A program made the position numbers and the translations under genes. The notes under the pieces were generated by a model. It ran no database searches. It was not told the origin of the DNA and saw only the letters and a program-made list of their open reading frames with translations. From DATMER01 sp963741305 (lineage in GTDB: Bacteria; Acidobacteriota; Thermoanaerobaculia; Multivoradales; UBA5704): a stretch of 64,000 nt of DNA. Location of the stretch: NCBI GenBank assembly GCA_963741305.1, contig CAVUHL010000007.1, positions 84,782 through 148,781 on the forward strand. The letters run 5' to 3'. This document shows, piece after piece, positions 53,665 to 62,921 of this stretch (position 1 is the first letter of the stretch; every line of letters begins with the position of its first letter).

Positions 53665-54363
53665 ATGCCGACGGCCGCAATCTCCCCCGCCCCTCTGCCC
53701 CCTTGGCGCCGGAATCCCTGGCTGGTGGTGGTCGAGATCATGCTCGCCGTCGCGGTGATCGTCGCGGATCGCTACGGCCTGATTCCCCTCAGCAATACTC
53801 CGTTCCTCCTCCTTCTGGGATGGCTCTCGCTGCGGCTCCGCGGCCTCGGCTGGCGCAACGTCGGGTTCGTCCGGCCGCGAAGCTGGCTCCGCACACTGGC
53901 GCTCGGGAGCGTGGCCGGCATTGCCATGGAGCTGTTGGCGCTTCTCGTCACGGAGCCCTTGCTCGCCCGGCTCGTGGGGAGGCACCCGGATCTTTCGGAC
54001 TTCCGGCCGCTGGTGGGGAATCTCGGGCTCCTGTTCATGCTCCTGCTGCCGATGTGGCTGCTGGCGGCCTTCGGCGAGGAATTGGTGTATCGAGGCTATT
54101 GGATGAACCGCCTCGCCGGTCTCGGCCACGGCACGCGGGGGGCCTGGATCCTGAGCCTGGTCGTGGCCAGCGCCCTCTTCGGCTGGGCGCACGGGGAGAG
54201 CCAAGGGCTCACCGGCATGCTGCAGGAAGGCTTCTCCGGATTGCTTCTCGGCCTCCTGTACCTCGCTTGCGGGCGCACCCTGGCCGTGCCCATCGTCGCC
54301 CACGGCGTCTCGAATACTCTGGCATTCGTGCTGATCTATCTCGGCCGCTATCCCGGCGTGTAG
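53665..54363 (+). CDS. CPBP-family intramembrane glutamic endopeptidase
   Basis: 232 residues with about seven TM helices. Catalytic motifs: Glu-Glu-Leu-Val-Tyr-Arg-Gly-Tyr (Glu-Glu-x-x-x-Arg) near residue 140, Phe-Gly-Trp-Ala-His near 175, and His-Gly-Val-Ser-Asn near 215, the three signatures of the Rce1/CAAX-like family. It should cleave membrane-embedded peptides, in bacteria often linked to bacteriocin immunity or peptide maturation. Array 3 begins 53 bases after its stop. Confidence 0.9.
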   Translation: MPTAAISPAPLPPWRRNPWLVVVEIMLAVAVIVADRYGLIPLSNTPFLLLLGWLSLRLRGLGWRNVGFVRPRSWLRTLALGSVAGIAMELLALLVTEPLLARLVGRHPDLSDFRPLVGNLGLLFMLLLPMWLLAAFGEELVYRGYWMNRLAGLGHGTRGAWILSLVVASALFGWAHGESQGLTGMLQEGFSGLLLGLLYLACGRTLAVPIVAHGVSNTLAFVLIYLGRYPGV

Positions 54364-54416
54364 CGACCAGCGCGCCCCCTCTCGGGCGCTTTCGGAATGA
54401 GCTTCCCCCGAAGAGA

Positions 54417-54663
54417 GGGCAGCGATGGCCCTCTCGAGGGCAGCCATTGCCCTCATTGGGGCAGCCGCGGCCCTATTTGAGGCAATGATTGCCCCCATCG
54501 GGGCAACAATTCCCCCAATGAGGGCAGCGATTGCCCCAACCAGGGCGATGATTGCCCCAATTGGGGAGTGATTGCCCTGAACGGGGCAGTGATTGCCCCT
54601 ATTGGGGCCATCATTGCCCCAACTGGGGCAGCCGTTGCCCTCGCGAGGGCCATCGCTGCCCTC
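54417..54663. repeat. Tandem array 3: 12 units of 21 bp (one of 20)
   Basis: Units start at 54417, 54438, 54459, 54480, 54501, 54522, 54543, 54564, 54584, 54605, 54626 and 54647. Each contains a hairpin of the type GGGCAAT-G-ATTGCCC, followed by a six-base linker ending in G or A. Stem bases are most conserved; loop and linker vary. Both strands translate as seven-residue repeats of Ile/Ala/Pro, but no start site is present. The period equals that of arrays 1 and 2 although the sequence is unrelated. Confidence 0.88.
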
Positions 54664-54898
54664 TCTTTGTGCAGCGGGCCCGAGCGGCCGAGCGATGGCC
54701 AGATCTCTCCGGCCGAAGAGGAGCCTTCTTCGGGTGTCTAGGGGCGGGGGCGGAGACAACCGCCCTCGGCTCGGGTGCGGCCGCGGCCGGAGGCAGCGAC
54801 CGGGGCGGGGTGAGAGCGGCTCCAAACAGCTCGTGCGCCTAGCCCGTGGCCATGGGCAGGTCCGGCTGCGACGATCCGCACATCTAATCGTCACCTCG

Positions 54899-55196
54899 TT
54901 ATAGCGGCAGATGGCGCTTCATCGACCGAATCACCACGGCGGAAACTTTGCCTGGATCTTGGGCCAACTGGTGAGCGAAGTACCACGACAGCCAATCTCC
55001 TTTGGCTCAGGTTCTGCTGGTACTTCCAATTTCTGTCCGTGGTGATGAGAACATCGAAACCTGCGGCTTCAGCCTGGGAAATCAGGGTACCGTTCTGGAG
55101 AGTATTCCAGGCCAACTCATAAACAGTCGTCACTTCGTGCGAACGGAGATAACGGCGCAGGGGCACTGGTGCGCCCTGATCGAAGGAGACTTTCAC
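54899..55196 (-). CDS. DUF5615 (PIN-like) toxin, frameshifted
   Basis: Starts with GTG overlapping the antitoxin stop by four bases. Met-Lys-Val-Ser-Phe-Asp-Gln-Gly-Ala-Pro-Val-Pro-Leu opens a PIN-like fold whose acidic residue follows Phe-Asp; Phe-Asp-Val-Leu-Ile-Thr-Thr-Asp-Arg-Asn-Trp is the second acidic cluster. Frame changes near 54980 and 54945 restore Thr-Ser-Trp-Pro-Lys-Ile and a final Arg-His-Leu-Pro-Leu, with a TAA at 54899-54901. About 99 residues. A likely ribonuclease toxin of the DUF433/DUF5615 type II pair. Confidence 0.78.
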
Positions 55197-55411
55197 GCCA
55201 CGAGGAGACTATGAACGGCGTGTTCGAGGACAGCCTCCGCCTGCTCTCGGGTGACGCCGGGAAACCATTCGAGGAACTCCTCCAGCCTCGCACCGGACTC
55301 GAGATTCTCGAACAGCGCCGTGACAGGCACACGCGTGCCACGGAATACCCAGGCGCCGCTCACCCGATCCGGCGAGCGTTCGACAGCGCGGCATTGAGAC
55401 CAGTCCATCAT
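55193..55411 (-). CDS. DUF433 antitoxin
   Basis: 72 residues from the ATG at 55411; the next ATG is one codon on. Signature Val-Ser-Gly-Ala-Trp-Val-Phe-Arg-Gly-Thr-Arg-Val-Pro-Val-Thr-Ala-Leu-Phe-Glu-Asn, then Phe-Leu-Glu-Trp-Phe-Pro-Gly-Val-Thr-Arg-Glu-Gln-Ala, diagnostic of the DUF433 helix-turn-helix antitoxins. The stop overlaps the toxin GTG (GTGA). Expected to bind DNA and the PIN-like partner. Confidence 0.88.
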   Translation of the reverse strand: MMDWSQCRAVERSPDRVSGAWVFRGTRVPVTALFENLESGARLEEFLEWFPGVTREQAEAVLEHAVHSLLVA

Positions 55412-55545
55412 CCTGCTTATCCCGAGAAAGAATTCGTCCTGGCGCGGCAGTTGTCCAGGATCGGCGCCCCTCTATTCTACCCTATCCCAGCCCGTCTCAT
55501 CCCCCTTCCTGTACACTCCGCAGTCGAGACGAAGAGGAGGCAATC

Positions 55546-57424
55546 ATGAAAGCTCGTCCCGGCCTTCGGCGGCTCGTACTGCTCGCCGCCGCTGCGGCGC
55601 TCCTGATCTCGGGGCTGGGGATCCGCCCCGGCGCGGCGCGCACCAACAAGCCGCCGCTCCACGCCCGCCATTGGATGGCCATCACCGGCAAGCCCCTCGG
55701 CGCCACGGCCGGCGCCATGATGTTCCAGAAGGGCGGCAATGCCGTGGATGCCACCTCCGCCATGCTGGCCGCCGTCTGCACGATGTGGGACACCCTCGGC
55801 TGGGGCGGCGAGACCCAGGCACTGATCTGGAACCCCAAGACCCGCAAGGTCATCGCCGTCAACGCCATGGGCGTCGCTCCCTCGGGCGCCACGCCGGAAT
55901 TCTTCCACGGCAAGAACATGGCCTATCCGCCGGAGTTCGGCCCGCTGGCGGCGGTGACGCCGGGCACTCCCGGCGGCCTTTTGGTGATGCTCGCCGAATA
56001 CGGCACGCTTGAGCCTCGCCGACATCCTCGCTCCGGCCATCCAGTTGGCGGACGGCTACCCCATCGAGGCCCAGCTCGCCAACCGCATCGAGACGGACAA
56101 GGCGCGCATCAAGGAATGGCCGGCTTCCAAGGCCGTCCTCCTCCCCCATCTCGGCGAATCCCGCGAGGCGCCCCAGCCCGGCGAGATCTTCCGCCAGACG
56201 GACCTCGCCGCCACTCTGCGCAAGCTCGTGGAGACCGAGCGCCAAGCCCTCGCCGCCGGCAAGAGCCGCAAGGAAGCCATCCTGGCCGCCTATGACCGCT
56301 TCTACAAGGGCGACATCGCGGACGAGCTCGTGCGCGGCACCCGCGAGCAGGGGGGGCTCTTCACCAAGGAGGATCTGGCTCGCTGGCAGGTGCGCCTGGA
56401 AGAGCCCGTCAAGACCACCTATAAAGGGATCGAGGTCTATAAGCTCACCACCTGGACCCAAGGCCCCGCTTTGCTCCAGACCCTCAACATCCTGGAGCCG
56501 CTGGATCTCAAAGGCATGGGCCTCAACAGCTCCCGCTACATCCACACCCTCTACCAGGCGATGAACCTCGCCTTCGCGGACCGCGACTTCTACTACGGCG
56601 ATCCGTATCTCCCGCCCGAGGAGCCCGTGCAGGGCCTCCTCTCCAAGGAGTACGCCGAAACCCGGCGTAAGCTGATCAACGGGCAACGCAACGATCCGGC
56701 GGTCAAGCCCGGCGATCCCTATCCGTTCGAAGGGAAGAAAAACCCCTACCTTGCGCTCCTGGAAAAGTGGGGAACGCCCGAGGAATCCAAGAAGTGGACG
56801 CAGCCCAATCACGCCGAAATGACTTTCGACGAGGGTTTCCGCGCCGGCACCACCTCCATCATCGCCGCGGACGAGGAAGGCTGGGTGGTTTCCGTCACTC
56901 CGAGCGGCGGCTGGATTCCCTCCTTCATCGCCGGCCGCACGGGCGTGGGCCTCTCCCAGCGCATGCAGAGCTTCGTGCTGGACGAAGGGCAGAACCCCTT
57001 CAACGTCCTGGTCCCCGGCAAGCTTCCGCGGGTGACGCTCACGCCCAGCCTGGCCCTGAAGGACGGTAAGCCGTGGCTCGCCTTCGCCGTCCAGGGCGGC
57101 GACACGCAGGACCAGAACCTCCTCCAGTTTTTCCTGAACGTCGCCGAGTTCGGCATGACCGTCCAGGAGGCCGTGGAAGGGCCGAACATCAATAGCTATC
57201 AGATGCGCAGCTCCTTCGGCGGCCACGAGTCGCAGCCGGGAAGGATCACCGTCCACGCCGGCACTCCTCCCTGGGTGCGGGACGAGCTGCGGAAAATGGG
57301 TTACAAGGTCGAGGTGGAGGAACGCACGTCCGGCCCCATCAACGCCATCCTTCTCGATCACCAGCACGGCACGATGTGGGGCGGCTCGAGCGATCACGGA
57401 GAGGATTACGGGATCGGGTGGTGA
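55546..57424 (+). CDS. Gamma-glutamyltransferase-family hydrolase, one frameshift
   Basis: About 625 residues; ATG 55546 has GAGGAGG nine bases upstream. Signal peptide of about 35 residues. Gly-Gly-Asn-Ala-Val-Asp-Ala-Thr near residue 66 and Trp-Gly-Gly-Glu-Thr near 88 are the N-terminal landmarks. An extra base near 56010 breaks the frame between Glu-Tyr-Gly-Thr-Leu and Ser-Leu-Ala-Asp-Ile-Leu. The autocatalytic Thr is in Arg-Ala-Gly-Thr-Thr-Ser-Ile-Ile (near 430), followed by Pro-Ser-Gly-Gly. Periplasmic enzyme of the GGT superfamily, cleaving itself into two chains; the substrate may be glutathione or another gamma-glutamyl or acyl amide. Confidence 0.88.
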
Positions 57425-57461
57425 GGGGACCTCACGCGTCAACCTAGAAATGATCGGTTTC

Positions 57462-57541
57462 TGTAGGGGCGGTCCTGTGTGGCCGCCCTGCTTGCTTCGG
57501 CCTTTCCCCACCCAGGGCGGCCACACAGGGCCGCCCCTACA
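57462..57541. repeat. Palindromic element with 29-bp inverted arms (TGTAGGGGC family)
   Basis: 80 bases. The 29-base ends are complementary with one G-T mismatch; both begin TGTAGGGGC and the arms continue through CTGTGTGGCCGCCC. The centre is 22 bases. It lies 38 bases past the GGT stop and before the convergent cyanovirin gene, and resembles a MITE or terminator. The ends match the palindrome at 45455. Confidence 0.8.
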
Positions 57542-57590
57542 ACACAGACTTACCTTGGCACGACACTGGGAGAGGGCGAGGTCGTACCAG

Positions 57591-58016
57591 CTACGGGCAT
57601 GCCGTATTCTGGAGCTTGCCGTCGCAGTTGCTGATGTTGTGATCGAATCCGATGAAGTTCGGCAGGGTGGACTTCACCCAGACGCCTTTCTTGTTCTTGC
57701 AGTCCGCCGTGAGATTGTGGCCCTCGACGACGGCGTTCCTGCAGGTCAGGTAGAAGGAGCCGTTGGCTCCCGTGCAGGCCAGCGTTCCGTTGACGTTCGC
57801 GATGTCGCCCACGCATCCCGCGGCAAAGCCGAGGCTCGTCGCGACGGGGTTGCCGCCGCGTGCATTGCAGGTTGCATTGAGGGTGGTCCCGCTCATCGAG
57901 ATTCCCGTGCAGGTCAACTTATAGGATCCAGGCGGCGGGGTTTGCGCCATGGCGGGCACCGCGACGGCGAGGGCGAGGATGGCAAGGACGAGGATCGATC
58001 GACACGAGTGGCTCAT
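57591..58016 (-). CDS. Secreted cyanovirin-N (CVNH) domain lectin
   Basis: 141 residues with a signal peptide of 24-25 residues (Ala-Met-Ala-Gln). The mature 116 residues contain the two tandem CVNH repeats: Gly-Ser-Tyr-Lys-Leu-Thr-Cys-Thr-Gly-Ile, Leu-Asn-Ala-Thr-Cys, then Gly-Ser-Phe-Tyr-Leu-Thr-Cys-Arg-Asn, Leu-Thr-Ala-Asp-Cys, with Phe-Asp-His-Asn-Ile-Ser-Asn-Cys-Asp-Gly-Lys-Leu at the end. Cyanovirin folds bind high-mannose glycans. Intact, single copy, divergently oriented from the Thr/Ser-rich gene, with a paired operator-like repeat between. Confidence 0.85.
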   Translation of the reverse strand: MSHSCRSILVLAILALAVAVPAMAQTPPPGSYKLTCTGISMSGTTLNATCNARGGNPVATSLGFAAGCVGDIANVNGTLACTGANGSFYLTCRNAVVEGHNLTADCKNKKGVWVKSTLPNFIGFDHNISNCDGKLQNTACP

Positions 58017-58142
58017 AACGGCCTCCTTGGAGACCCTTCAGCTCAGGAATGAGCGAAGGTTTCGCAAGAGAGCTTGAGCAATAAACTTGCCAGGGTAACA
58101 ACGGAGAGATCTCCTCACCTGTGAGAGTCAAAGATTCGTAAA

Positions 58143-58175
58143 CTGACACGTCAGCCGGTCTGCCTGACACGTCAG
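58143..58175. promoter_or_regulatory. Two direct copies of CTGACACGTCAG, 21 bp apart
   Basis: Copies at 58143-58154 and 58164-58175. Each is a near-palindrome (CTGAC..GTCAG) and they are spaced two helical turns, as for a cooperative dimeric regulator. They lie between the divergent cyanovirin and Thr/Ser-rich genes, 127 bases from one start and 134 from the other. Confidence 0.6.
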
Positions 58176-58308
58176 TGACACGGCAGGGGTCCTCCCGATC
58201 CTGCCCTCTCCTCCTGGTTCCCTGCTGCGGGAGCCTGGCATGGCTGTTGCGAAAGACACGAGGGCGGTTCAAACAGTTCAAACCTGCAATCTCCAAAGGA
58301 GGGATGCC

Positions 58309-59349
58309 ATGACGACCTGTACGGCGATCGATCCTGCCGACACCCAAGCTGCTTCTTCCACATTCCAGACCGCAGTGCTGCAGATTCCTATGTTCATCGT
58401 TCCAGACGCACCAGCCAACACGATTCAGTTCACCAGCACCGCCGGCACATTGAGCACCGGCCAAGCGACCTCCGGCCTGACATGGTCGGCGAGCGGCACT
58501 ACGCTGACGATCGCCACCAGTTTCATCGGCACCGGCTGGGCTTCGTTCAGTTTCACGCCCACGGGCGGAAGCGCTCAGGTGATTGCCTTCGCGGTCGTCG
58601 AGAGCGGTACCTCGACGAGCTCCACCGCGACGCAAGCCACCGTAAGCGCGAGCGGCGCGCTGCAGTGCAGTCCTCCCAGCGGGGTCACCTACCAGTCCGC
58701 GGAGGCCTTGATCCAATCGCTTCCGACTACCGGCGGCCAGGTTGCAGTGACCGACCCTCTGTTCATCGTACAAACCGGAGCGAGCAGCTCGAGTCCCTAC
58801 CAGTTCTCACTCGTCACGGGCTCGGGAGTGAGCTCTTTCCAAGCTCCCACGCTGAGCCCCGGGCTCAGCAGCCCGTCGAACAATCAGGTGAACGTGGCGA
58901 GTCAATTCAATAGCTGCACCGCCACGATCAATTTCACCACGACAACCGGCACGACCGGCACCGCCAGCTTCACGGTGCTGCCTTCGGTGAACAGCGCCAA
59001 TAACGCCAATGGCACAACGACCAATCTCACGGTGAATTCTGACGGCTCCCTCATCGTCACCACCCTGGGCACGGGCATGGCGCTGCTGGACTCCGAGCCG
59101 ACCTATGAGACCACGGTTGCCGGAACCTACACCTTGAACTTCACGGGCGCCGGCCTCACGTTCCTCAACAATCTCCAGTTCGGCGGCAATACGACGCCGC
59201 CCTCCTACATCACCAACGTCTCCCAGCAAAGTGGCACGACCTCGTTTACGGACACCAATTCAGACACCAATCAACAAGTCGCCTTCACGGCCGGCACCAG
59301 CGCGGGCACGCTCGACCCCGTGATCATCAACGACCCGACGCAGGGTTGA
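58309..59349 (+). CDS. Thr/Ser/Gly-rich beta-protein of unknown function
   Basis: 346 residues. Start chosen at ATG 58309 because AAAGGAGGG ends five bases upstream; an earlier ATG at 58240 lacks a site. Over one third Thr, Ser, Ala or Gly, with alternating hydrophobics suggesting several immunoglobulin-like or jelly-roll beta domains (Phe-Thr-Ser-Thr-Ala-Gly, Gly-Trp-Ala-Ser-Phe-Ser-Phe-Thr-Pro). Two Cys near 115 and 205. No signal peptide or anchor is visible, so the location is unclear. The 3' end overlaps the convergent kinase gene by 23 bases. Confidence 0.65.
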   Translation: MTTCTAIDPADTQAASSTFQTAVLQIPMFIVPDAPANTIQFTSTAGTLSTGQATSGLTWSASGTTLTIATSFIGTGWASFSFTPTGGSAQVIAFAVVESGTSTSSTATQATVSASGALQCSPPSGVTYQSAEALIQSLPTTGGQVAVTDPLFIVQTGASSSSPYQFSLVTGSGVSSFQAPTLSPGLSSPSNNQVNVASQFNSCTATINFTTTTGTTGTASFTVLPSVNSANNANGTTTNLTVNSDGSLIVTTLGTGMALLDSEPTYETTVAGTYTLNFTGAGLTFLNNLQFGGNTTPPSYITNVSQQSGTTSFTDTNSDTNQQVAFTAGTSAGTLDPVIINDPTQG

Positions 59350-61958
59350 GAGCCTGCCTCAGAATCTCCTGAAAGGCGGGCTGATCCCCGAGGCGCTCGA
59401 ACCAGGGAAACCTGAACCATACTGGATCAAATCCCTGGTCGAGCGCCTGTTTGGCCAAGGTGATGGCCGAGGCCGGCTCGTCGAGGAGAGCGTAGACGAC
59501 CGCGGCGTCGTAGGCAGCCTGGGCGTCTTCGGGAGAGCGGCGTAAGGCCTCCTGAACGGCTGCGGCGGCGCCCAAACGGTCGTCCAGGTGAGCCAGGGCC
59601 TGGGCTTTCACAGTCAGAAAAGCGGCAGGATTGGGATCCTTCTCCGCCAACTCGACGATCTGGCGATAGAGGGGGGAGGCCGTTTCCTTTCTCCCCATCA
59701 AAAGATAGGAGTCTGCGAGGTTCAAAAGGAAATTCGGGTTCCTGGGCTCGCTCTCGACGACGCGCCGGTACACCTCGGAGGCTGCGGCATAGCGTCCCGA
59801 GAGGAGATAGGCCGTCCCCAGGTTCGAGAGCGCAGCCAGCCCCGGCGCTCGCTGGACGAGATCCTCGTAGAGTTGGACGGCTCGGTTGAGATCCCCCTTG
59901 ATCATTTCGAGCAGGGCCAGCTTCGAGAGGATCGTGGGATTGCCGGGAGCGCGCGACAATGCGGATTCGAAATGGCCACGTGCTTCGGAGATCTTGCCTT
60001 CGCCGTACTCCATGACCGCCAGGTTGTAAAGCCTTTTCCAGGAGGGCTGGAGGCGCACCGCTTCCTGCAACAAAGCGATTCCCTCCTCCGGCCGGCCCCG
60101 CGCTTTGAGAAGGTGAGCCCGTTTTTCCAGCAGCAGGGCATCCGCGGGAACGAGATCTTCGAGCTCCCGCAGATCCTTCTCGGCCTTGTCGAGCTCTCCC
60201 TCATCCAGCGCGGCTACCACCAGAGCGAACAGCGGCCGGGGATCCTCCGGCGCCAGACCGCGGGCCAGCCGCAGGCTCTCCATTGCTTGGGCCAGGTCTC
60301 GAAGGGTCTCGCGAATGGAAGAAACGGCGGCGAGCGACTTCAGCCTCCAGGAGGTAGACCTCAGTGAAGCGCGGCGAGCGGCCCCGGAGCTCGGCGATCT
60401 GCTTCTGGATCGGCTCCAGGTCGACGTCCTGCCGCGAATCGTAGCGCCGGCGGAGTTGGAGGAACGTCTTGAGGTCGCCGCTGTCCACGTCGAGGTCCGG
60501 CACTCCGTCCCGCAGGCTGAAATCCGCATAGCCTTGCCGGAGCTTGCGGGTCACCGCGCCCGCCACCAGGGCGAAGTCGTCGGTGGGGACCTCGATGCTG
60601 TCCGCCCAGGCGACGCTGCCGTCTCCACCGTGCAGCCGGCCGAGGGTTACCCTGCAAGCCTCGGCGCGGCAGTCGAGGCGAGAGGTTATGACCTCATCCG
60701 CCGAAACGGCTTTCGCCACCTGCACCGGTGAACCGGAAACCGCGTCGATCTCGTCGAACGCCTTGGGAGACATACCCTTCAGAGACGTCAGGGCCTGCAA
60801 CAGGGCCACCCGCACTCCGGAGGCCAGCAGCTCGATCTCCTCGTTTCCCGCTCCGGTGCCGATCTCCGGCGCCAGCACGGCCACATAAAGCGGAGGTTGG
60901 GGGGGTCGCAGCGCACGGTAGGCCCAGACTCCGAGCCCCACCAGGACGACGAGCACGACGAGCCACAAGGCACGGCGGAGCCGGAGACCGCTCGCTGTCA
61001 GAGCCGAGTCCGGGAGCGATCTGGCTTCCTTCGAGCGCTGGAGCGGCCCGACTTCCACGCCCGAAGCGGAAGACGAAGGCAGCTCAAGGGCGGTCTCCGT
61101 GCCCGTGGCCTCCGTGGTGGTCAGGGCGAGGCGATCGAGCTCGCGCCGCACTTGGCCGGCGCTGCGGGGACGCAGGAGCGGGTCCTTCTCCAACAGGTGG
61201 TCCACCAGGTTGGAGAGACCCTCGGGGACCGCCGGATTCAGCTCGCGGACGGGCTTCTGCCGGTGGTGAATCACCCGGGTCAGCGTTGCCAGGTTGTTCT
61301 CGGCCGTGAAGGGAGACTCGCCGGTCAGCACCTCGTACAGCAGCACGCCGAGGGCGAAGAGGTCGGTGCGGTGATCCACCGGCTCGCCGCGTGCCTGCTC
61401 AGGGGACATGACGCGGCAGGTGCCGAGAACGGTGTGGTCCCGGGTCAGCGACTCCTCCTGGTCTTCGAGCAGAAGCCGCTTGGCGATTCCGAAGTCGGTG
61501 ATCTTGGGCCGGCCGGAAGGGGTGACCAGGACGTTCTCGGTCTTCAGGTCCCGGTGCACGATCCCCTGGCGGTGCGCGGCGTCCAGTCCGTCGGCCAGTT
61601 CGCGGGCCAGCTCCAGGGCCTGCCGGACCTTCAGAGGGCCCTGCCCGGTCATCTCGTGAAGGTTCGTCCCCTCCACGTACTCCATGACGATGTAGTCTGC
61701 GCCGTTCTCCTGAAGGATGTCGTGGACCTGGACGATGGCGGGGTGGGAGAGCCGCGCGGCCATCCGGGCCTCGCGACGGAAGCGCTCGCGGCGTTCGGGC
61801 TTGGTCCCGAAGTCGGGATGGATGCGCTTGATGGCCACCCGCCGGTCGAGGCGTTCGTCATAGGCGAGGAGCACCTCGCCCATGCCACCGGCCCCGAGCC
61901 GTTCCAGAACCCGGTACGGCCCAATCCTCTCGGCAGGACTCGACAGATCCAACTGCAT
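59327..61958 (-). CDS. PknB-type Ser/Thr protein kinase with TM and C-terminal TPRs, one frameshift
   Basis: About 875 residues. Gly-Ala-Gly-Gly-Met-Gly-Glu-Val (P-loop, residue 21), Ala-Ile-Lys-Arg-Ile (catalytic Lys), Val-His-Arg-Asp-Leu-Lys-Thr-Glu-Asn (near 132) and Thr-Asp-Phe-Gly-Ile-Ala mark a complete Hanks kinase to about 270. A Ser/Glu linker, a TM helix near 330 and an extracytoplasmic region with strands (Tyr-Val-Ala-Val-Leu-Ala-Pro-Glu) follow. After a frame change near 60330 the C-terminal 330 residues are about nine TPR-type helix pairs ending at 59327. This architecture is common in acidobacteria and myxobacteria. Sensor kinase of unknown stimulus. Confidence 0.9.
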
Positions 61959-62045
61959 GAAGGCTCCGTGATTCGCCTGAAGTCTACCCCATTCTGTTGG
62001 GAACGTCTTGGTTTGATCTACCCACTCTTACGCTACTCTTCCCCT

Positions 62046-62912
62046 ATGCCCGAAGGATACGGTTGCCAGAATATGGTCGACCCGCTACGGCGGGTCCTGG
62101 TGAAGCGCCCGGACGCGGCGTTCGCGGTGGACGATCCGGCGCGGTGGCACTACACCTCCCGTCCGGATCTGGACGAAGCGCGGCGCGAGCACGACGCGCT
62201 GGTGGAGATCCTCGCCGGGGCCGGGGCCGAGGTCGTCGATCATCCCGAACCCCAGCCCGGCCGGGCCGATGCGATCTACGTCTTCGATCCCGCCCTGGTC
62301 ACCAGCCGCGGCGCGGTGATCCTGCGCATGGGCAAGGAGCTGCGGCGAGGCGAGGAGGCGGCCATCGCCCGGCGCTTCCGGGAGATCGGCGTGCCCATCC
62401 TCGCCGAGCTCACCGGTGAAGCCACGGCGGAGGGAGGCGATCTCCTTTGGCTGGACGACCGGACTCTGGCGGTGGGACAGGGTTTCCGCACCAACGCCGA
62501 AGGGCTGCGCCAGCTCCGGGAGGTGATGGCCGGGATCGGCGTCGAGGTCCTGCCCGTCGAGCTGCCCTACTTCACCGGTCCCGAAGCCTGCCTCCATCTG
62601 CTCTCGCTCATCAGCGTGGTGGACCGCGATCTTGCCGTGGTCTATCCGCCTCTCCTGGCGGTTTCCTTCTGGAAGACTTTGCAGGACCGCGGTTTCCGGC
62701 TCATCGAAGTTCCCGAGGAGGAGTTTCCCACCATGGGTCCCAACGTCCTCGCGCTCGCTCCCGGACGGTGCCTGATGCTGGAAGGCAATCCCGTCACCCG
62801 CCAGCGCCTGGAAGAGGCCGGCTGCGAGGTCCTCACGTACCGCGGCCGCGAGATCTCGCTCAAGGCCGAGGGCGGGCCTACGTGTCTTACGCGGCCAGTG
62901 TGGCGAGGATAA
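62046..62912 (+). CDS. DDAH/arginine-deiminase-superfamily amidinohydrolase
   Basis: 288 residues from ATG 62046; no Shine-Dalgarno is present and TACGCT lies 18-13 bases upstream, so translation may be leaderless. Arg-x-Val-Leu-Val-Lys-Arg-Pro near the start, Asp-Ala-Ile-Tyr-Val-Phe-Asp-Pro-Ala-Leu-Val, Glu-Gly-Gly-Asp near 137, Gly-Phe-Arg-Thr-Asn, a His-Leu segment in Cys-Leu-His-Leu-Leu, and the terminal catalytic Cys in Gly-Gly-Pro-Thr-Cys-Leu-Thr-Arg-Pro. These match dimethylarginine dimethylaminohydrolases, which turn methylarginine into citrulline; other superfamily amidinotransferases are possible. Confidence 0.88.
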   Translation: MPEGYGCQNMVDPLRRVLVKRPDAAFAVDDPARWHYTSRPDLDEARREHDALVEILAGAGAEVVDHPEPQPGRADAIYVFDPALVTSRGAVILRMGKELRRGEEAAIARRFREIGVPILAELTGEATAEGGDLLWLDDRTLAVGQGFRTNAEGLRQLREVMAGIGVEVLPVELPYFTGPEACLHLLSLISVVDRDLAVVYPPLLAVSFWKTLQDRGFRLIEVPEEEFPTMGPNVLALAPGRCLMLEGNPVTRQRLEEAGCEVLTYRGREISLKAEGGPTCLTRPVWRG

Positions 62913-62921
62913 AGAGGCCTC

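Noticed and set aside
54417..54663. Coding repeat (heptapeptide) on the minus strand
   Set aside because: The open frame 53611-54894 runs antisense through the CPBP gene, lacks a start site, and one 20-base unit would break a heptad.
60897..62045. Upstream extension of the DDAH gene
   Set aside because: The open frame begins inside the antisense kinase gene; family homology starts only at the ATG at 62046.
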